A stretch of 34,991 nucleotides of DNA from Pseudomonadota bacterium (GTDB taxonomy: Bacteria; Pseudomonadota; Gammaproteobacteria; Burkholderiales; Burkholderiaceae_B). The position numbers and the translations under genes were made by a program. A model generated the notes under the pieces. It ran no database searches. It saw only the letters and a list, made by a program, of their open reading frames with translations, and had not been told where the DNA came from. This document shows, one piece after another, positions 23,661 to 31,444 of this stretch. The DNA lies in the NCBI GenBank assembly GCA_023386765.1, contig JAEWJD010000263.1, positions 1 to 34,991 on the forward strand, read 5' to 3'. Numbering within the stretch: the first letter of the stretch is position 1; each line of letters starts with the position of its first letter.

Positions 23661-25061
23661 TTACTCCGGTTGGCGCAGGTTTTGAAACAGCCAGGTGGCT
23701 ATGCCGGTGATGGCGGCATCAGCCTGAGCCATACCGAGCACCTGCAAGCCCAGCGGCAAGCCGTCCACCGCCATCACCGGCACGTTGATGGCGGGCGCGC
23801 CCAGCAACGACGAAGCGCAGGCAAACGACACATCGCCCGTCGGGTACTTGCTGTCGCGGATTTCGGCGGCCAGCGGCGCCGGGCCGCAGGCATTCAGACT
23901 CACCAGCGCATCGCATTGCGTGGCCAGCGCCGCCAGTCGCTGACGGGCATGCTCGCGCAGCAGCAGGCATTCCCGGTACTCGGCCAACGTCATGCTGCGT
24001 CCGCTTTCAAGCTGCCGCAACAGGCTGGGACCCAGCGTGTCGGGGTGGTTCTCGACCAGATTGGCCAAAGACCAGCGCTGCTCCCACGAGATCAGGCGCA
24101 GCGACAGCCCCGCCGCCTGCGAGATGGACTGCTCCAGCGCCTCGATCAGCGCCGAGTCGCTGCGCCGCAGGATGCGCACCCCCTGGTCGGACAGCGTTTT
24201 CAGGCAGGCCTCGAAGGCATCCCGGGCTCCTGGTTCGGCGCGCGCCCACCCCTCGGTTTCCAAGGCCACCAGACGTCGCGGCCGGATGGCAGCCGGCGGC
24301 TGGCGTGGCCCTTGCAAACCTGGATGTCCCGGGTCGCCCCCGGCGCGCAGCGCGATTTCCGCCGCCGCCGTCCACATATCCTCGACACAGTTCGCATGGA
24401 TGCCCAGATGCGCCTGGCTCAGCCCCAGCCGCTCGCCCCGGTTGAGCGCGCCAAAGGTCGGCTTCAAGGCCCAATTGGCATTGAAGCTCGCCGGCCGCAG
24501 AATCGAGCCTACCAGTTGCGAACCGATGGCCAGCGGCACCATGTTGGCGCCCACGACCGCGGCCGAGCCGCTGGACGAGCCACCAGGCGTGCGCAAAGGA
24601 TCGAAGGCATTGGTGGTGGGGCCGGGGTCCAGGAAACCCAGTGCGGTGGTCACGGTTTTGCCCAGGATGATGGCGCCAGCGTCGCGCAAGGCGCGCACCA
24701 CCGCACTGTCATTCTTAGGGAAATTGCCTTCAAACGCTGCGCATCCCATCTGCGTGGGCATGTCACGGGTTTCGATCAGATCCTTGATGCCGACCGGCAT
24801 GCCATCGATGGCCGACAGACTGCGGCCCTGGCGATAGCGCTGCGCGCTGGCGTCGGCCGCCGCCCGGGCGCCTTCGGGATTCATGACAACCCACCCCTTG
24901 AGCAGACCCTCCTTGTCGGCGATCACTTGCAGACAGCGTTCGAGGTAGTCGCGCGGGCTGTCATCGCCGCTGGCGAATCCGGCCCGGCAATCATGAAAAG
25001 TCAGTGCACGATGGGTGCTGGGAACGTAGGTCAAGGCGTGGCTCCGGATAGTGTCATTCAT
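23661..25061 (-). CDS. amidase-signature family hydrolase
   Basis: The 466-residue protein is a full-length amidase-signature enzyme with the Ser-cisSer-Lys triad: Lys 93 in GIKDLIET, the Gly/Ser-rich TPGGSSSGSAA around 158-168, and the nucleophile Ser 186 in GSQLVGSILRPASF. Members hydrolyse amides, such as aryl or aliphatic amides or carbamoyl groups. The family usually has Gly-Gly before the nucleophile (TGGS), whereas this protein has Val-Gly, which could affect substrate choice. The ATG overlaps by 8 bases the end of the TctC-type receptor gene, so both are one operon: a receptor for a small acid or amide plus the enzyme acting on it. Confidence 0.9.
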   Translation of the reverse strand: MNDTIRSHALTYVPSTHRALTFHDCRAGFASGDDSPRDYLERCLQVIADKEGLLKGWVVMNPEGARAAADASAQRYRQGRSLSAIDGMPVGIKDLIETRDMPTQMGCAAFEGNFPKNDSAVVRALRDAGAIILGKTVTTALGFLDPGPTTNAFDPLRTPGGSSSGSAAVVGANMVPLAIGSQLVGSILRPASFNANWALKPTFGALNRGERLGLSQAHLGIHANCVEDMWTAAAEIALRAGGDPGHPGLQGPRQPPAAIRPRRLVALETEGWARAEPGARDAFEACLKTLSDQGVRILRRSDSALIEALEQSISQAAGLSLRLISWEQRWSLANLVENHPDTLGPSLLRQLESGRSMTLAEYRECLLLREHARQRLAALATQCDALVSLNACGPAPLAAEIRDSKYPTGDVSFACASSLLGAPAINVPVMAVDGLPLGLQVLGMAQADAAITGIATWLFQNLRQPE

Positions 25062-26037
25062 GGCTTTTGATACCGAGCGTGCGGATCAGGCCGCCCCATC
25101 GCTCATGCTCGGCGCGGAAAAACGTATCGAACTGCTCGGGCGTTCCCGGCTGCACCAACAGATTCACGCCTTTGAGGCGCTCTAGGATCGGCGCTTCGGC
25201 CAGCACGTCGTTCAGGTCATGATTGATTTTCTGCACCAGATCCGCTGGCAGCCCGGCCGGTGCAAACAGGCCATACCAGGCCTCCAGTTGCAGCTCCGGC
25301 AGGCCGGCCTCGGCTGCTGCCGGCACCTCGGGCAAGGCTTCGAGCCGCTGAGGCGACGCCACCGCATAGGCCTTGAGCTTGCCGCCCTTGACGTGGTTGA
25401 TCACATTGCCCGAGGCGAACTGCACCAGCAGATCAACCTCGCCGCCGATCGCAGCCATGGAGGCCTCCAGCGCCCCCCGATAGGGCACATGCATCACATC
25501 GGCGCGCGCCTCGCGCTTGAATATCTCGGTGAAAAGCTGCAACGACGATCCTGACCCGTTGGACGCGTAGGTGTACTGCCCCGGGCTGGCGCGAAAGCGC
25601 TCGATCAACGCCTGCAGGTCGGCGGCTTCGACGCTCGGGTGGGTCAGCACCAGTACCGGCAGGCTGCCGATCTTGCCCACGCGGGTCAGGCCGTTTTCGA
25701 CGTCCAGCCTGATGCTGGGATTCAGGGCGGGCAGCGTAGCCAGCTCGTTGAACGTCAGCATCAAGGTGTAGCCGTCAGGTTTGGCGCGCGCCACATAGTC
25801 GGAACCGATGAGCGTGCCTGCACCCGGCTTGTTCTCGACCACGACGGGCTGGCCCCAGCGCTGCGCCAGCCGCGGGCCGATCAGCCGCGCCAGGATATCG
25901 GCAGTGCCGCCCGGCGTGGTCGGCACCACGATGCTCACCGGGCGCTGCGGATAATCGGCCGCCGCAGCAGGCCAGGCCAGCATCGAGGCGGCGCACAACG
26001 CCATCGCTCCGATCAATCGAACCCGCGTAGTAGACAT
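25054..26037 (-). CDS. Bug/TctC-type periplasmic receptor (amidase module)
   Basis: A 327-residue tripartite tricarboxylate receptor. The signal peptide runs MSTTRVRLIGAMALCAASMLAWPAAAA; the mature start DYPQRPVSIVVPTTPGGTADILARLIG is the family hallmark, with VVENKPGAG and VMHVPYRG further on. These proteins bind small carboxylates or amides in the periplasm and are greatly expanded in Bordetella and relatives, usually without adjacent TctAB membrane genes, as here. The ATG at 26037 has a strong AAGGGGGAG ribosome site, so the longer frame to 26082 is rejected. Divergent from a LysR gene; first gene of a pair with the amidase. Confidence 0.92.
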   Translation of the reverse strand: MSTTRVRLIGAMALCAASMLAWPAAAADYPQRPVSIVVPTTPGGTADILARLIGPRLAQRWGQPVVVENKPGAGTLIGSDYVARAKPDGYTLMLTFNELATLPALNPSIRLDVENGLTRVGKIGSLPVLVLTHPSVEAADLQALIERFRASPGQYTYASNGSGSSLQLFTEIFKREARADVMHVPYRGALEASMAAIGGEVDLLVQFASGNVINHVKGGKLKAYAVASPQRLEALPEVPAAAEAGLPELQLEAWYGLFAPAGLPADLVQKINHDLNDVLAEAPILERLKGVNLLVQPGTPEQFDTFFRAEHERWGGLIRTLGIKSHE

Positions 26038-26134
26038 GGACTCCCCCTTATGATTGCTCTTGACCGCATGAGGCGCGGCCATGGCATCTTGGGCGGAGTC
26101 CCGGCGTGGTTCAAACGACTTTATCTATGGCACA

Positions 26135-26151
26135 CTTAACTTATTGTTAAG
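26135..26151. promoter_or_regulatory. LysR-type dyad upstream of regulator and tctC-type gene
   Basis: CTTAAC (26135-26140) and GTTAAG (26146-26151) are perfect inverted arms around five bases and contain the T-n11-A pattern of LysR-type sites. The dyad ends 12 bases before the regulator ATG and about 100 bases before the receptor gene, so it may serve autoregulation. Confidence 0.55.
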
Positions 26152-26163
26152 CGAAACCTCGAG

Positions 26164-27060
26164 ATGTCTGCCCTGCCTCCATTGAATGCGTTGCGCGGCT
26201 TCGAGGCCGTCGGCCGCCTGGGCAGCATCACCCTGGCGGCAGCCGAACTCAATGTGACGCCGGCCGCCATCAGCCGCCAGATCCGCTTGCTTGAAGAACA
26301 CCTCGGGCTGCGGCTGTTCGCCCGCCAGCACCGCCGCATCGTGCTCACGCCCGTGGGCGCCGGATACCACGCCGATATCGCGCGCGGTTTCGGCGCACTG
26401 CAGCGGGCGACTTCGGCACTCGACGAGCGTTCACGCCGGCGCCAGTTCGTCATCAAGGCGCCCCACAGCGTGGCCATGCGCTGGCTGCTGCCCCGGCTGT
26501 CCGGCTTGCATCGCCAGTACCCCGAGATCGACGTCAAGCTCCACACCTCGGTGGACCCGCCCGACTTCGAACTCGAAGACGTCGACGCCGGTATCTGCAT
26601 GGGAGACGGCCGCTGGCGCGGCCTGGACAGCCACAAGTTGATGCTCAACGAACTGCTGCCCGTATGCATCCCCGAGAAACGCGCCGACCTGCGCCGGCCC
26701 GCCGACCTCAAGCGCGAAGTCCTGCTGCATACGCTGGCGCGCCCCCATTACTGGGAAATCTGGCTGCGCGCCGTCGGCCTCACGGAAATCGACATGTCAC
26801 GCGGCCTGCGTTACGAGTCCTCGGCCCTGGCCTATGAGGCGGCGCTGGAAGGCTACGGCGTGGCCATCGCCCAGAAAGCCCTGGTGCAGAAAGAGCTGGA
26901 CGAAGGACGCCTGATCGCGCCCTTCGACCTCAGCGTGGACCTGGGCCCGGAAACGTATTATTTCGTGCTGCCCCCCGCCAGCTACCGGCAGCCCTCACCG
27001 GAACTGGCGCAGTTCCGGGCCTGGGCGGCCTCCTGTGCCCTCCCGGGCGCAAGCCCCTGA
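26164..27060 (+). CDS. LysR-family regulator, GcvA-like
   Basis: A 298-residue LysR-type regulator. The helix-turn-helix is at about residues 6-65 (LNALRGFEAVGRLGSITLAAAELNVTPAAISRQIRLLEEHLGLRLFAR, in part) and the effector domain fills the rest. The opening PPLNALRGFEA and the SALAYEAALEGYGVAIAQKALV segment resemble the GcvA subgroup. It is divergent from the TctC-type receptor and amidase genes and likely controls them in response to the pathway substrate. ATG at 26164 follows the AT-rich dyad directly; no strong ribosome site is visible. Confidence 0.92.
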   Translation: MSALPPLNALRGFEAVGRLGSITLAAAELNVTPAAISRQIRLLEEHLGLRLFARQHRRIVLTPVGAGYHADIARGFGALQRATSALDERSRRRQFVIKAPHSVAMRWLLPRLSGLHRQYPEIDVKLHTSVDPPDFELEDVDAGICMGDGRWRGLDSHKLMLNELLPVCIPEKRADLRRPADLKREVLLHTLARPHYWEIWLRAVGLTEIDMSRGLRYESSALAYEAALEGYGVAIAQKALVQKELDEGRLIAPFDLSVDLGPETYYFVLPPASYRQPSPELAQFRAWAASCALPGASP

Positions 27061-27073
27061 CGGCACGCCGTTT

Positions 27074-27958
27074 CTAGTCAAGCCGGGCGACCGCCGGCCC
27101 CGCCAACGGGATCTCCATGCAATCCTCGCCAAAGAAAATATTGCCTTTGTAGATCTCGGCGACTTCCCGGATGACGCGCTCGCGGATCCCTGGCCGGTCG
27201 AACTGTTCCGTCACATGCGAGATCACCAGGTTCTTGGCATTGGCCTGCGCAGCGGCCTCGGCCAGCTCGCGATGGCCCATCGTGAAAGCAGAAAATGCCT
27301 TGCTCGGCGCGGTGCCGGAGTAGTAGTGGCACATGTGTACCAGCACGTCGCAATCCTTGGCCAGTTCGGTCAGCGCACGGCAGGGGCCGGTATCGCCCGA
27401 GTACACAAAGGACTGCCCGTCGGCATCCACCCGGAAACCATAGGAAACCAGATGGGGGGCGAAATGGTGCACCGGCACCACGGTCACCTTCCAGTTCGTG
27501 GTTTCGATCACGGCATCCTCGGCGATCTCGTGCAGCACCGGCGCCGGCCGGGCGCGCGTGCCTGCGCCGCCGCGCGCCTGATAGACATCGATGCTCGCCT
27601 GGTTCTGGGTGCGCGAGATCAGATCGGGCCCGAAAGCGCCGTCATCATCGATCAGCCTTGCGGTGATCGCCTTGAGCGGTGGCGGGCCGTAAACCTGAAG
27701 CTCGCCGATCTTGCCCGCCCCCTGATCCCAGCGCGTCAGCAACAGCCGCGGATAATCGCCCATATGGTCATAGTGATGATGACTGATGAACAGGTGCGAC
27801 ACCTTGGTGGCCGGGATACCCAGTTCCAGCAGGCGATGATGGGCGCCGAAGCCGTGGTCGAAAACCAGATACTCATCGCCGATGCGCGCCACATACCCTG
27901 AACACATCCGACGCAATGACGGCGTCGGGGTTCCCGTTCCCAAAAGCCAAAGCTGCAT
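27074..27958 (-). CDS. metallo-beta-lactamase-fold hydrolase (RNase Z-like)
   Basis: This 294-residue protein has the metallo-beta-lactamase fold: LLGTGTPTPSLRR at the N-terminus, the metal motif SHHHYDHMGD around residues 59-68, a second His in VPVHHFAPH, the Asp in YSGDTGPC, and the C-terminal His in VISHVTEQF. The layout resembles RNase Z/ElaC and arylsulfatase-like members, but the gene sits next to a TctC-type receptor rather than RNA genes, so hydrolysis of a small ester or lactone is more likely. It begins 16 bases after the stop of the receptor gene, giving a two-gene unit divergent from a LysR regulator. Confidence 0.88.
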   Translation of the reverse strand: MQLWLLGTGTPTPSLRRMCSGYVARIGDEYLVFDHGFGAHHRLLELGIPATKVSHLFISHHHYDHMGDYPRLLLTRWDQGAGKIGELQVYGPPPLKAITARLIDDDGAFGPDLISRTQNQASIDVYQARGGAGTRARPAPVLHEIAEDAVIETTNWKVTVVPVHHFAPHLVSYGFRVDADGQSFVYSGDTGPCRALTELAKDCDVLVHMCHYYSGTAPSKAFSAFTMGHRELAEAAAQANAKNLVISHVTEQFDRPGIRERVIREVAEIYKGNIFFGEDCMEIPLAGPAVARLD

Positions 27959-27974
27959 GGCCTGATCCTTTCAA

Positions 27975-28961
27975 TCAATTGTTGTCGTTGATGCCCAGCG
28001 CCTGAATAAGCGCTGCGTACTTTTCTTTCTCTTGCTGGACGAACTCGGCGAAGGCTGCCGAACTCATCGCCCCCGTCTGCACACCCTGCGCCGCGAGCTG
28101 GCGCTTGACCTCTTCGGATTGCAGCACGGCATCGATCTCCCGGTGCAGGCGCTCCAGGATCGCGGGCGGCACGCCCTTGGGCGCGAACACCCCGAACCAG
28201 CCGGAAAGATCCAGCTCGGGATATCGGTTGGCCAGCGCCGGCGCCGAAGGCAAGGCCGGGCTGACCTCGCCCGACGCCACCCCCAGCGCAACCAGGCGGC
28301 CGTCACGCAACAAAGGCATGGCGGGCGGCATGCCCGAGAAATAGACATTCGTGACCCCGGCCGCGGTGTCCGCCACCGCCTGTCCGCCGCCCTTGTACGG
28401 GATATGCAGCATCTCGATGCCGGCCTCGCGGGCCAGCAAGGCCCCAGCGATATGCGCCGGGCTGCCCGGCCCCGCCGAGGCATAGCTCAACGCCCCCGGC
28501 CGGGACTTGGCCAGCTGGATCAACGCATCCAGGGTTTGCACGCCGGTATTGCGGCTGGCCACCATCAACAGCGGCGTGGAGCCCGCCAGCGCAATCGGCG
28601 CGAAGTCCTGATCGACGGAATAGTTGATGCCCTTCTGCACTTGCGGGTTGATGACCATCTCGGAGGTATAGGCCAGCAACAGCGTGTAGCCGTCGGCCTC
28701 GGCGCGCGCCACATTCAGCGCGCCGATCGATCCGGCCGCCCCCGCCCGATTCTCGACAATCACGGTCTGGCCAAGGCTGTCGCCCATTTTCTGGGCCAGC
28801 ACACGGGCGATCACGTCGCCCGTGCCGCCCGGCCCATAGGGCACCACCAGCCGGATGGGACGTTCGGGATAGGCCGCCTGGGCCGTGCCAGCGGCCGCCG
28901 CAAGTACGCCCGCCACCAGTGCCAAGGCACTGCGTTTGAGTCGCTGAGTGATGATCTTCAC
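27975..28961 (-). CDS. Bug/TctC-type periplasmic receptor (metallo-hydrolase module)
   Basis: A 328-residue receptor of the same family as the one at 25054-26037. The signal peptide is VKIITQRLKRSALALVAGVL followed by an Ala-rich cleavage region; mature hallmarks are YPERPIRLVVPYGPGGTGDVIARVLAQ, VIVENRAGAAGSIG and MLHIPYKGGGQ. The GTG at 28961 has AGGGG upstream, so it is preferred over a GTG at 28994. It likely captures the compound processed by the metallo-hydrolase encoded directly after it. No TctA or TctB membrane genes are near. Confidence 0.92.
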   Translation of the reverse strand: MKIITQRLKRSALALVAGVLAAAAGTAQAAYPERPIRLVVPYGPGGTGDVIARVLAQKMGDSLGQTVIVENRAGAAGSIGALNVARAEADGYTLLLAYTSEMVINPQVQKGINYSVDQDFAPIALAGSTPLLMVASRNTGVQTLDALIQLAKSRPGALSYASAGPGSPAHIAGALLAREAGIEMLHIPYKGGGQAVADTAAGVTNVYFSGMPPAMPLLRDGRLVALGVASGEVSPALPSAPALANRYPELDLSGWFGVFAPKGVPPAILERLHREIDAVLQSEEVKRQLAAQGVQTGAMSSAAFAEFVQQEKEKYAALIQALGINDNN

Positions 28962-29029
28962 GCGTTTCCCCTGACTTGAAATAGAGACAATCACGGCATA
29001 ATTTTGAATGCATCAATCAGTTTATAGAG

Positions 29030-29045
29030 ATAACTTTTTTGTTAT
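29030..29045. promoter_or_regulatory. AT-rich dyad before the second LysR gene
   Basis: ATAAC (29030-29034) and GTTAT (29041-29045) are inverted arms around a run of six T. The dyad lies nine bases before the regulator start and 69 bases from the divergent receptor gene, in an AT-rich island. It fits a LysR autoregulation site. Confidence 0.5.
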
Positions 29046-29054
29046 GCTTGATAG

Positions 29055-30011
29055 GTGAAATCCCTTGATACCGCGCCCGACCCCGGGTTGGCCTCCCTGT
29101 ACCGACTGCGCCTGCGGGATCTGCAGCTCTTGCAGCAGATTGCCGACGTCCGCTCCCTGACCGCCATCGCCGATCAACGGGGTGTCAGCCAGCCTGCGCT
29201 GAGCCGTGCCCTCAAAGAGATCGAGACGGCGCTCGGAGCGCAGATCTTCGAGCGGACCAAAAGCGCCATGCTCGCCCCCACGCCCATCGGCCAGCACGTG
29301 CTGGCCCGCGCCGCGCTGGTGCTGGCCGACGCCCAGGCGCTGCAAAGCGAGATACACGCATTCGAAGACGGCAAAGGGGCGCACCTGCGGCTGGGCATCA
29401 TTCCCTACATCACCAGCAGCCTGCTCGAAGGCGTACTGGACCGGCTGACCTGCCCCCCCTGGCGGATGTCGGTCTCCGTCACCGAAGGCACCACCGATCA
29501 ATTGATCGCCGCACTGCGCCGGCAGGAACTGGATGTCGTCATCGGGCGCCTGTCTGCCGACGTGTCGAGCGACCTGCTGCGGGAACGCCTGTTCACGCAG
29601 CAAGCGGGGATCGTCTCCCGCCTGACGCCAGCCCCCGGCCCCGCGCCCCTGGGCCTGCCAGCCCTGCTCGACTATGAATGGGTGCTGCCGCCCATGCGCA
29701 GCCCGACACGGCAAGCCTTCACGGAACTCTTCGTGCAGCACGACCTGCCCGCCCCGACAGCGCGGATCGAGACCACCTCCCTGAACGTCATCCAGGCGGC
29801 GCTGCGCAACGAAGACAACCGCCTGGCCCTCCTGCCGGCAGATATCGGCCGCGAACTCCGACAGCATGGCCTGCTGGCGTACCGCGACTTTCCCATCCCC
29901 TTCCCCATGCCCGTCGTGGGCCTGATCTCGCTGCCCCGCACGCGGGCCCTGCCCTCGGTGCGCACTTTCCGGGACGCGCTCTATCGGGTGCTGCCGCGCG
30001 TGCCCCTGTAG
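29055..30011 (+). CDS. LysR-family regulator of the metallo-hydrolase module
   Basis: A 318-residue LysR-type regulator with a GTG start. The DNA-binding part is RLRDLQLLQQIADVRSLTAIA, then RGVSQPALSRALKEIETALGAQIFER, and the effector-binding domain begins near HLRLGIIPYITSSLLEG. The wording resembles the PcaQ/GbpR group, which control aromatic or sugar catabolic genes. It is divergent from the TctC-type receptor and metallo-hydrolase genes, its probable targets. The module repeats the design of the LysR-TctC-amidase module about 3 kb to the left, with different enzymes. Confidence 0.92.
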   Translation: MKSLDTAPDPGLASLYRLRLRDLQLLQQIADVRSLTAIADQRGVSQPALSRALKEIETALGAQIFERTKSAMLAPTPIGQHVLARAALVLADAQALQSEIHAFEDGKGAHLRLGIIPYITSSLLEGVLDRLTCPPWRMSVSVTEGTTDQLIAALRRQELDVVIGRLSADVSSDLLRERLFTQQAGIVSRLTPAPGPAPLGLPALLDYEWVLPPMRSPTRQAFTELFVQHDLPAPTARIETTSLNVIQAALRNEDNRLALLPADIGRELRQHGLLAYRDFPIPFPMPVVGLISLPRTRALPSVRTFRDALYRVLPRVPL

Positions 30012-30063
30012 TGCCGGGATGCCGCAGCGCCCGCGTCGGGGTGGCAGAGTAGAATTCGCCCCC

Positions 30064-31125
30064 ATGCGCTTCTCCGACTTCGACCAACGCCTCGCCGCCC
30101 TCGGTGCCCTGCCCGTGCATCGCGGCCGGATCGTGCGCGTCTGGCTCCAGGGGCAAGCACTCGATCAGGGCACGCGGCGCCGCAGCACCGAACATTTCCT
30201 GCCGCTCGCACTGCGCAACGCCATCCCCGCGCTGACCGCCGAACTCGATGGCTTGGCCCGCATCCATGCCGAACACACCGGCCATGACGGCTCGCGCCTG
30301 TTGGTCGAGCTGGCTGACGGGCAGATGGTGGAAAGCGTGCTGCTGCCGCGCGACGGGCTCTGTGTGTCCACCCAAGTCGGCTGTGCGGTCGGCTGCCGCT
30401 TCTGCATGACCGGCAAAAGCGGCCTGCTGCGCCAGGTCAGCAGCATGGAAATCCTGGCCCAGGTCGTGCTGGCACGCCGCCGGCGCGCCGTGAAGAAAGT
30501 CGTCTTCATGGGCATGGGCGAACCGGCGCACAACCTGGACAACGTGCTCGAAGCCATCAACCTGCTCGGCACCGAAGGCAATATCGGCCATAAGAATCTT
30601 GTGTTCTCCACCGTGGGCGACCTGCGCGTCTTCGAGGCGCTGCCGCGGCAGCGCGTCAAACCCGCCCTGGCCCTGTCGCTGCACACCACCAAAGCCGACC
30701 TGCGCGCACACCTCCTGCCCCGCGCCCCGAGAATCACGCCGCAAGCCCTGATCGAACACGGCGAGAAATACGCCCGCGACACCGACTATCCGATCCAGTA
30801 CCAATGGACGCTGCTCAAGGGCATCAACGACGGCGACGACGAACTCGACGCCCTGGCGCACCTGCTCAAAGGCAAGTATGGGGTGCTCAACGTCATCCCC
30901 TTCAACAGCCTCGAAGGCGATGACTACCAACGACCCGACGCCGGCCGCATCCAGGAGATCGTCCGCTCCCTGCACCGCCGGGGCGTGCTGACCAAGGTCA
31001 GGAACAGCGCCGGCCAGGACGTCGACGCCGGCTGCGGCCAACTCCGCGCCCGCGCCGTGGGCGCGGAACAGATCATCCAACTGCGCCGCCCCGGCCAGGC
31101 AACGCCCGAAGCGCTGCAAGCCTAG
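30064..31125 (+). CDS. RlmN-like radical SAM RNA methyltransferase (probable paralogue)
   Basis: A 353-residue radical SAM enzyme of the RlmN/Cfr family. The cluster Cys are 107, 111 and 114 (GCAVGCRFC), a Cys at 100 sits seven residues before them as Cys 118 of E. coli RlmN does, and Cys 324 in DAGCGQLRA matches the methyl-carrying Cys 355. GMGEPAHNLDNV is the SAM-binding segment. All catalytic residues are therefore present. RlmN methylates A2503 of 23S rRNA and A37 of some tRNAs. The protein is about 30 residues shorter than E. coli RlmN and diverged, and RlmN normally sits by ndk or hisS, so a second copy is likely. Start at 30064 matches the family N-terminus. Confidence 0.85.
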   Translation: MRFSDFDQRLAALGALPVHRGRIVRVWLQGQALDQGTRRRSTEHFLPLALRNAIPALTAELDGLARIHAEHTGHDGSRLLVELADGQMVESVLLPRDGLCVSTQVGCAVGCRFCMTGKSGLLRQVSSMEILAQVVLARRRRAVKKVVFMGMGEPAHNLDNVLEAINLLGTEGNIGHKNLVFSTVGDLRVFEALPRQRVKPALALSLHTTKADLRAHLLPRAPRITPQALIEHGEKYARDTDYPIQYQWTLLKGINDGDDELDALAHLLKGKYGVLNVIPFNSLEGDDYQRPDAGRIQEIVRSLHRRGVLTKVRNSAGQDVDAGCGQLRARAVGAEQIIQLRRPGQATPEALQA

Positions 31126-31203
31126 GCGGCTCCCGCCCTTGCTGCGGGTTGCGGCTGGCCAGGATCAACGGCCGCGGCACCTGGGGCAGCCTCCCGGTTC
31201 GGG

Positions 31204-31362
31204 ATGGCGTTGGAAATCCTGTTTCCTACCGACCCATGGCTTAGGAAACTTCTGCCTATTGAACCGGGCGTGCTGGGTTCATGCCGCTTCGAAAACCATC
31301 CTGTCCTTGCGCCGTCGATGGCATCTGACCTGAAGCGATCCGCCCGTGATCCAAAGACATGA
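31204..31362 (+). CDS. doubtful 52-codon open frame upstream of the ABC-F gene
   Basis: ATG at 31204 to TGA at 31360-31362 encodes 52 residues beginning MALEILFPTDPWLRKLLPIE. About 29 of 52 codons end in G or C by hand count, well below nearby genes, and the ribosome site is weak, so coding is unproven. It is listed because it spans the alternative hairpins and precedes an ABC-F gene, a class often controlled by leader translation. Confidence 0.25.
   Translation: MALEILFPTDPWLRKLLPIEPGVLGSCRFENHPVLAPSMASDLKRSARDPKT
31212..31249 (+). promoter_or_regulatory. mutually exclusive hairpins upstream of the ABC-F gene
   Basis: GTTTCCTA (31221-31228) pairs perfectly with TAGGAAAC (31242-31249) over a 13-base loop. 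Its TTTCC also pairs with GGAAA at 31212-31216 over a 5-base loop. One segment can thus choose between two partners, as in attenuators. The sequence could instead be a protein-binding dyad. Confidence 0.45.
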
Positions 31363-31444
31363 CGGGCTGCCGTCACCGGAATCGGTTATTCTCGCTTCCG
31401 CCGATTTTCGGCATCACTCCTATGCCCTCGCGGCCCTTCCCTGC

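Larger units (their letters stand above)
31126..31444. other. 319-base gap before the ABC-F gene
   Basis: No established gene is seen. The stretch is less GC-rich than its surroundings and holds the hairpin set at 31212-31249 and an open frame of 52 codons at 31204-31362. The rest of the gap, including the bases just before the ABC-F start, shows a TATTCT that could be a -10 element but no clear -35. Confidence 0.6.

Noticed and set aside
31122..31376. 84-codon minus-strand frame in the gap before the ABC-F gene
   Set aside because: Its composition is not protein-like and it has no ribosome site; the hairpins explain more of this stretch.
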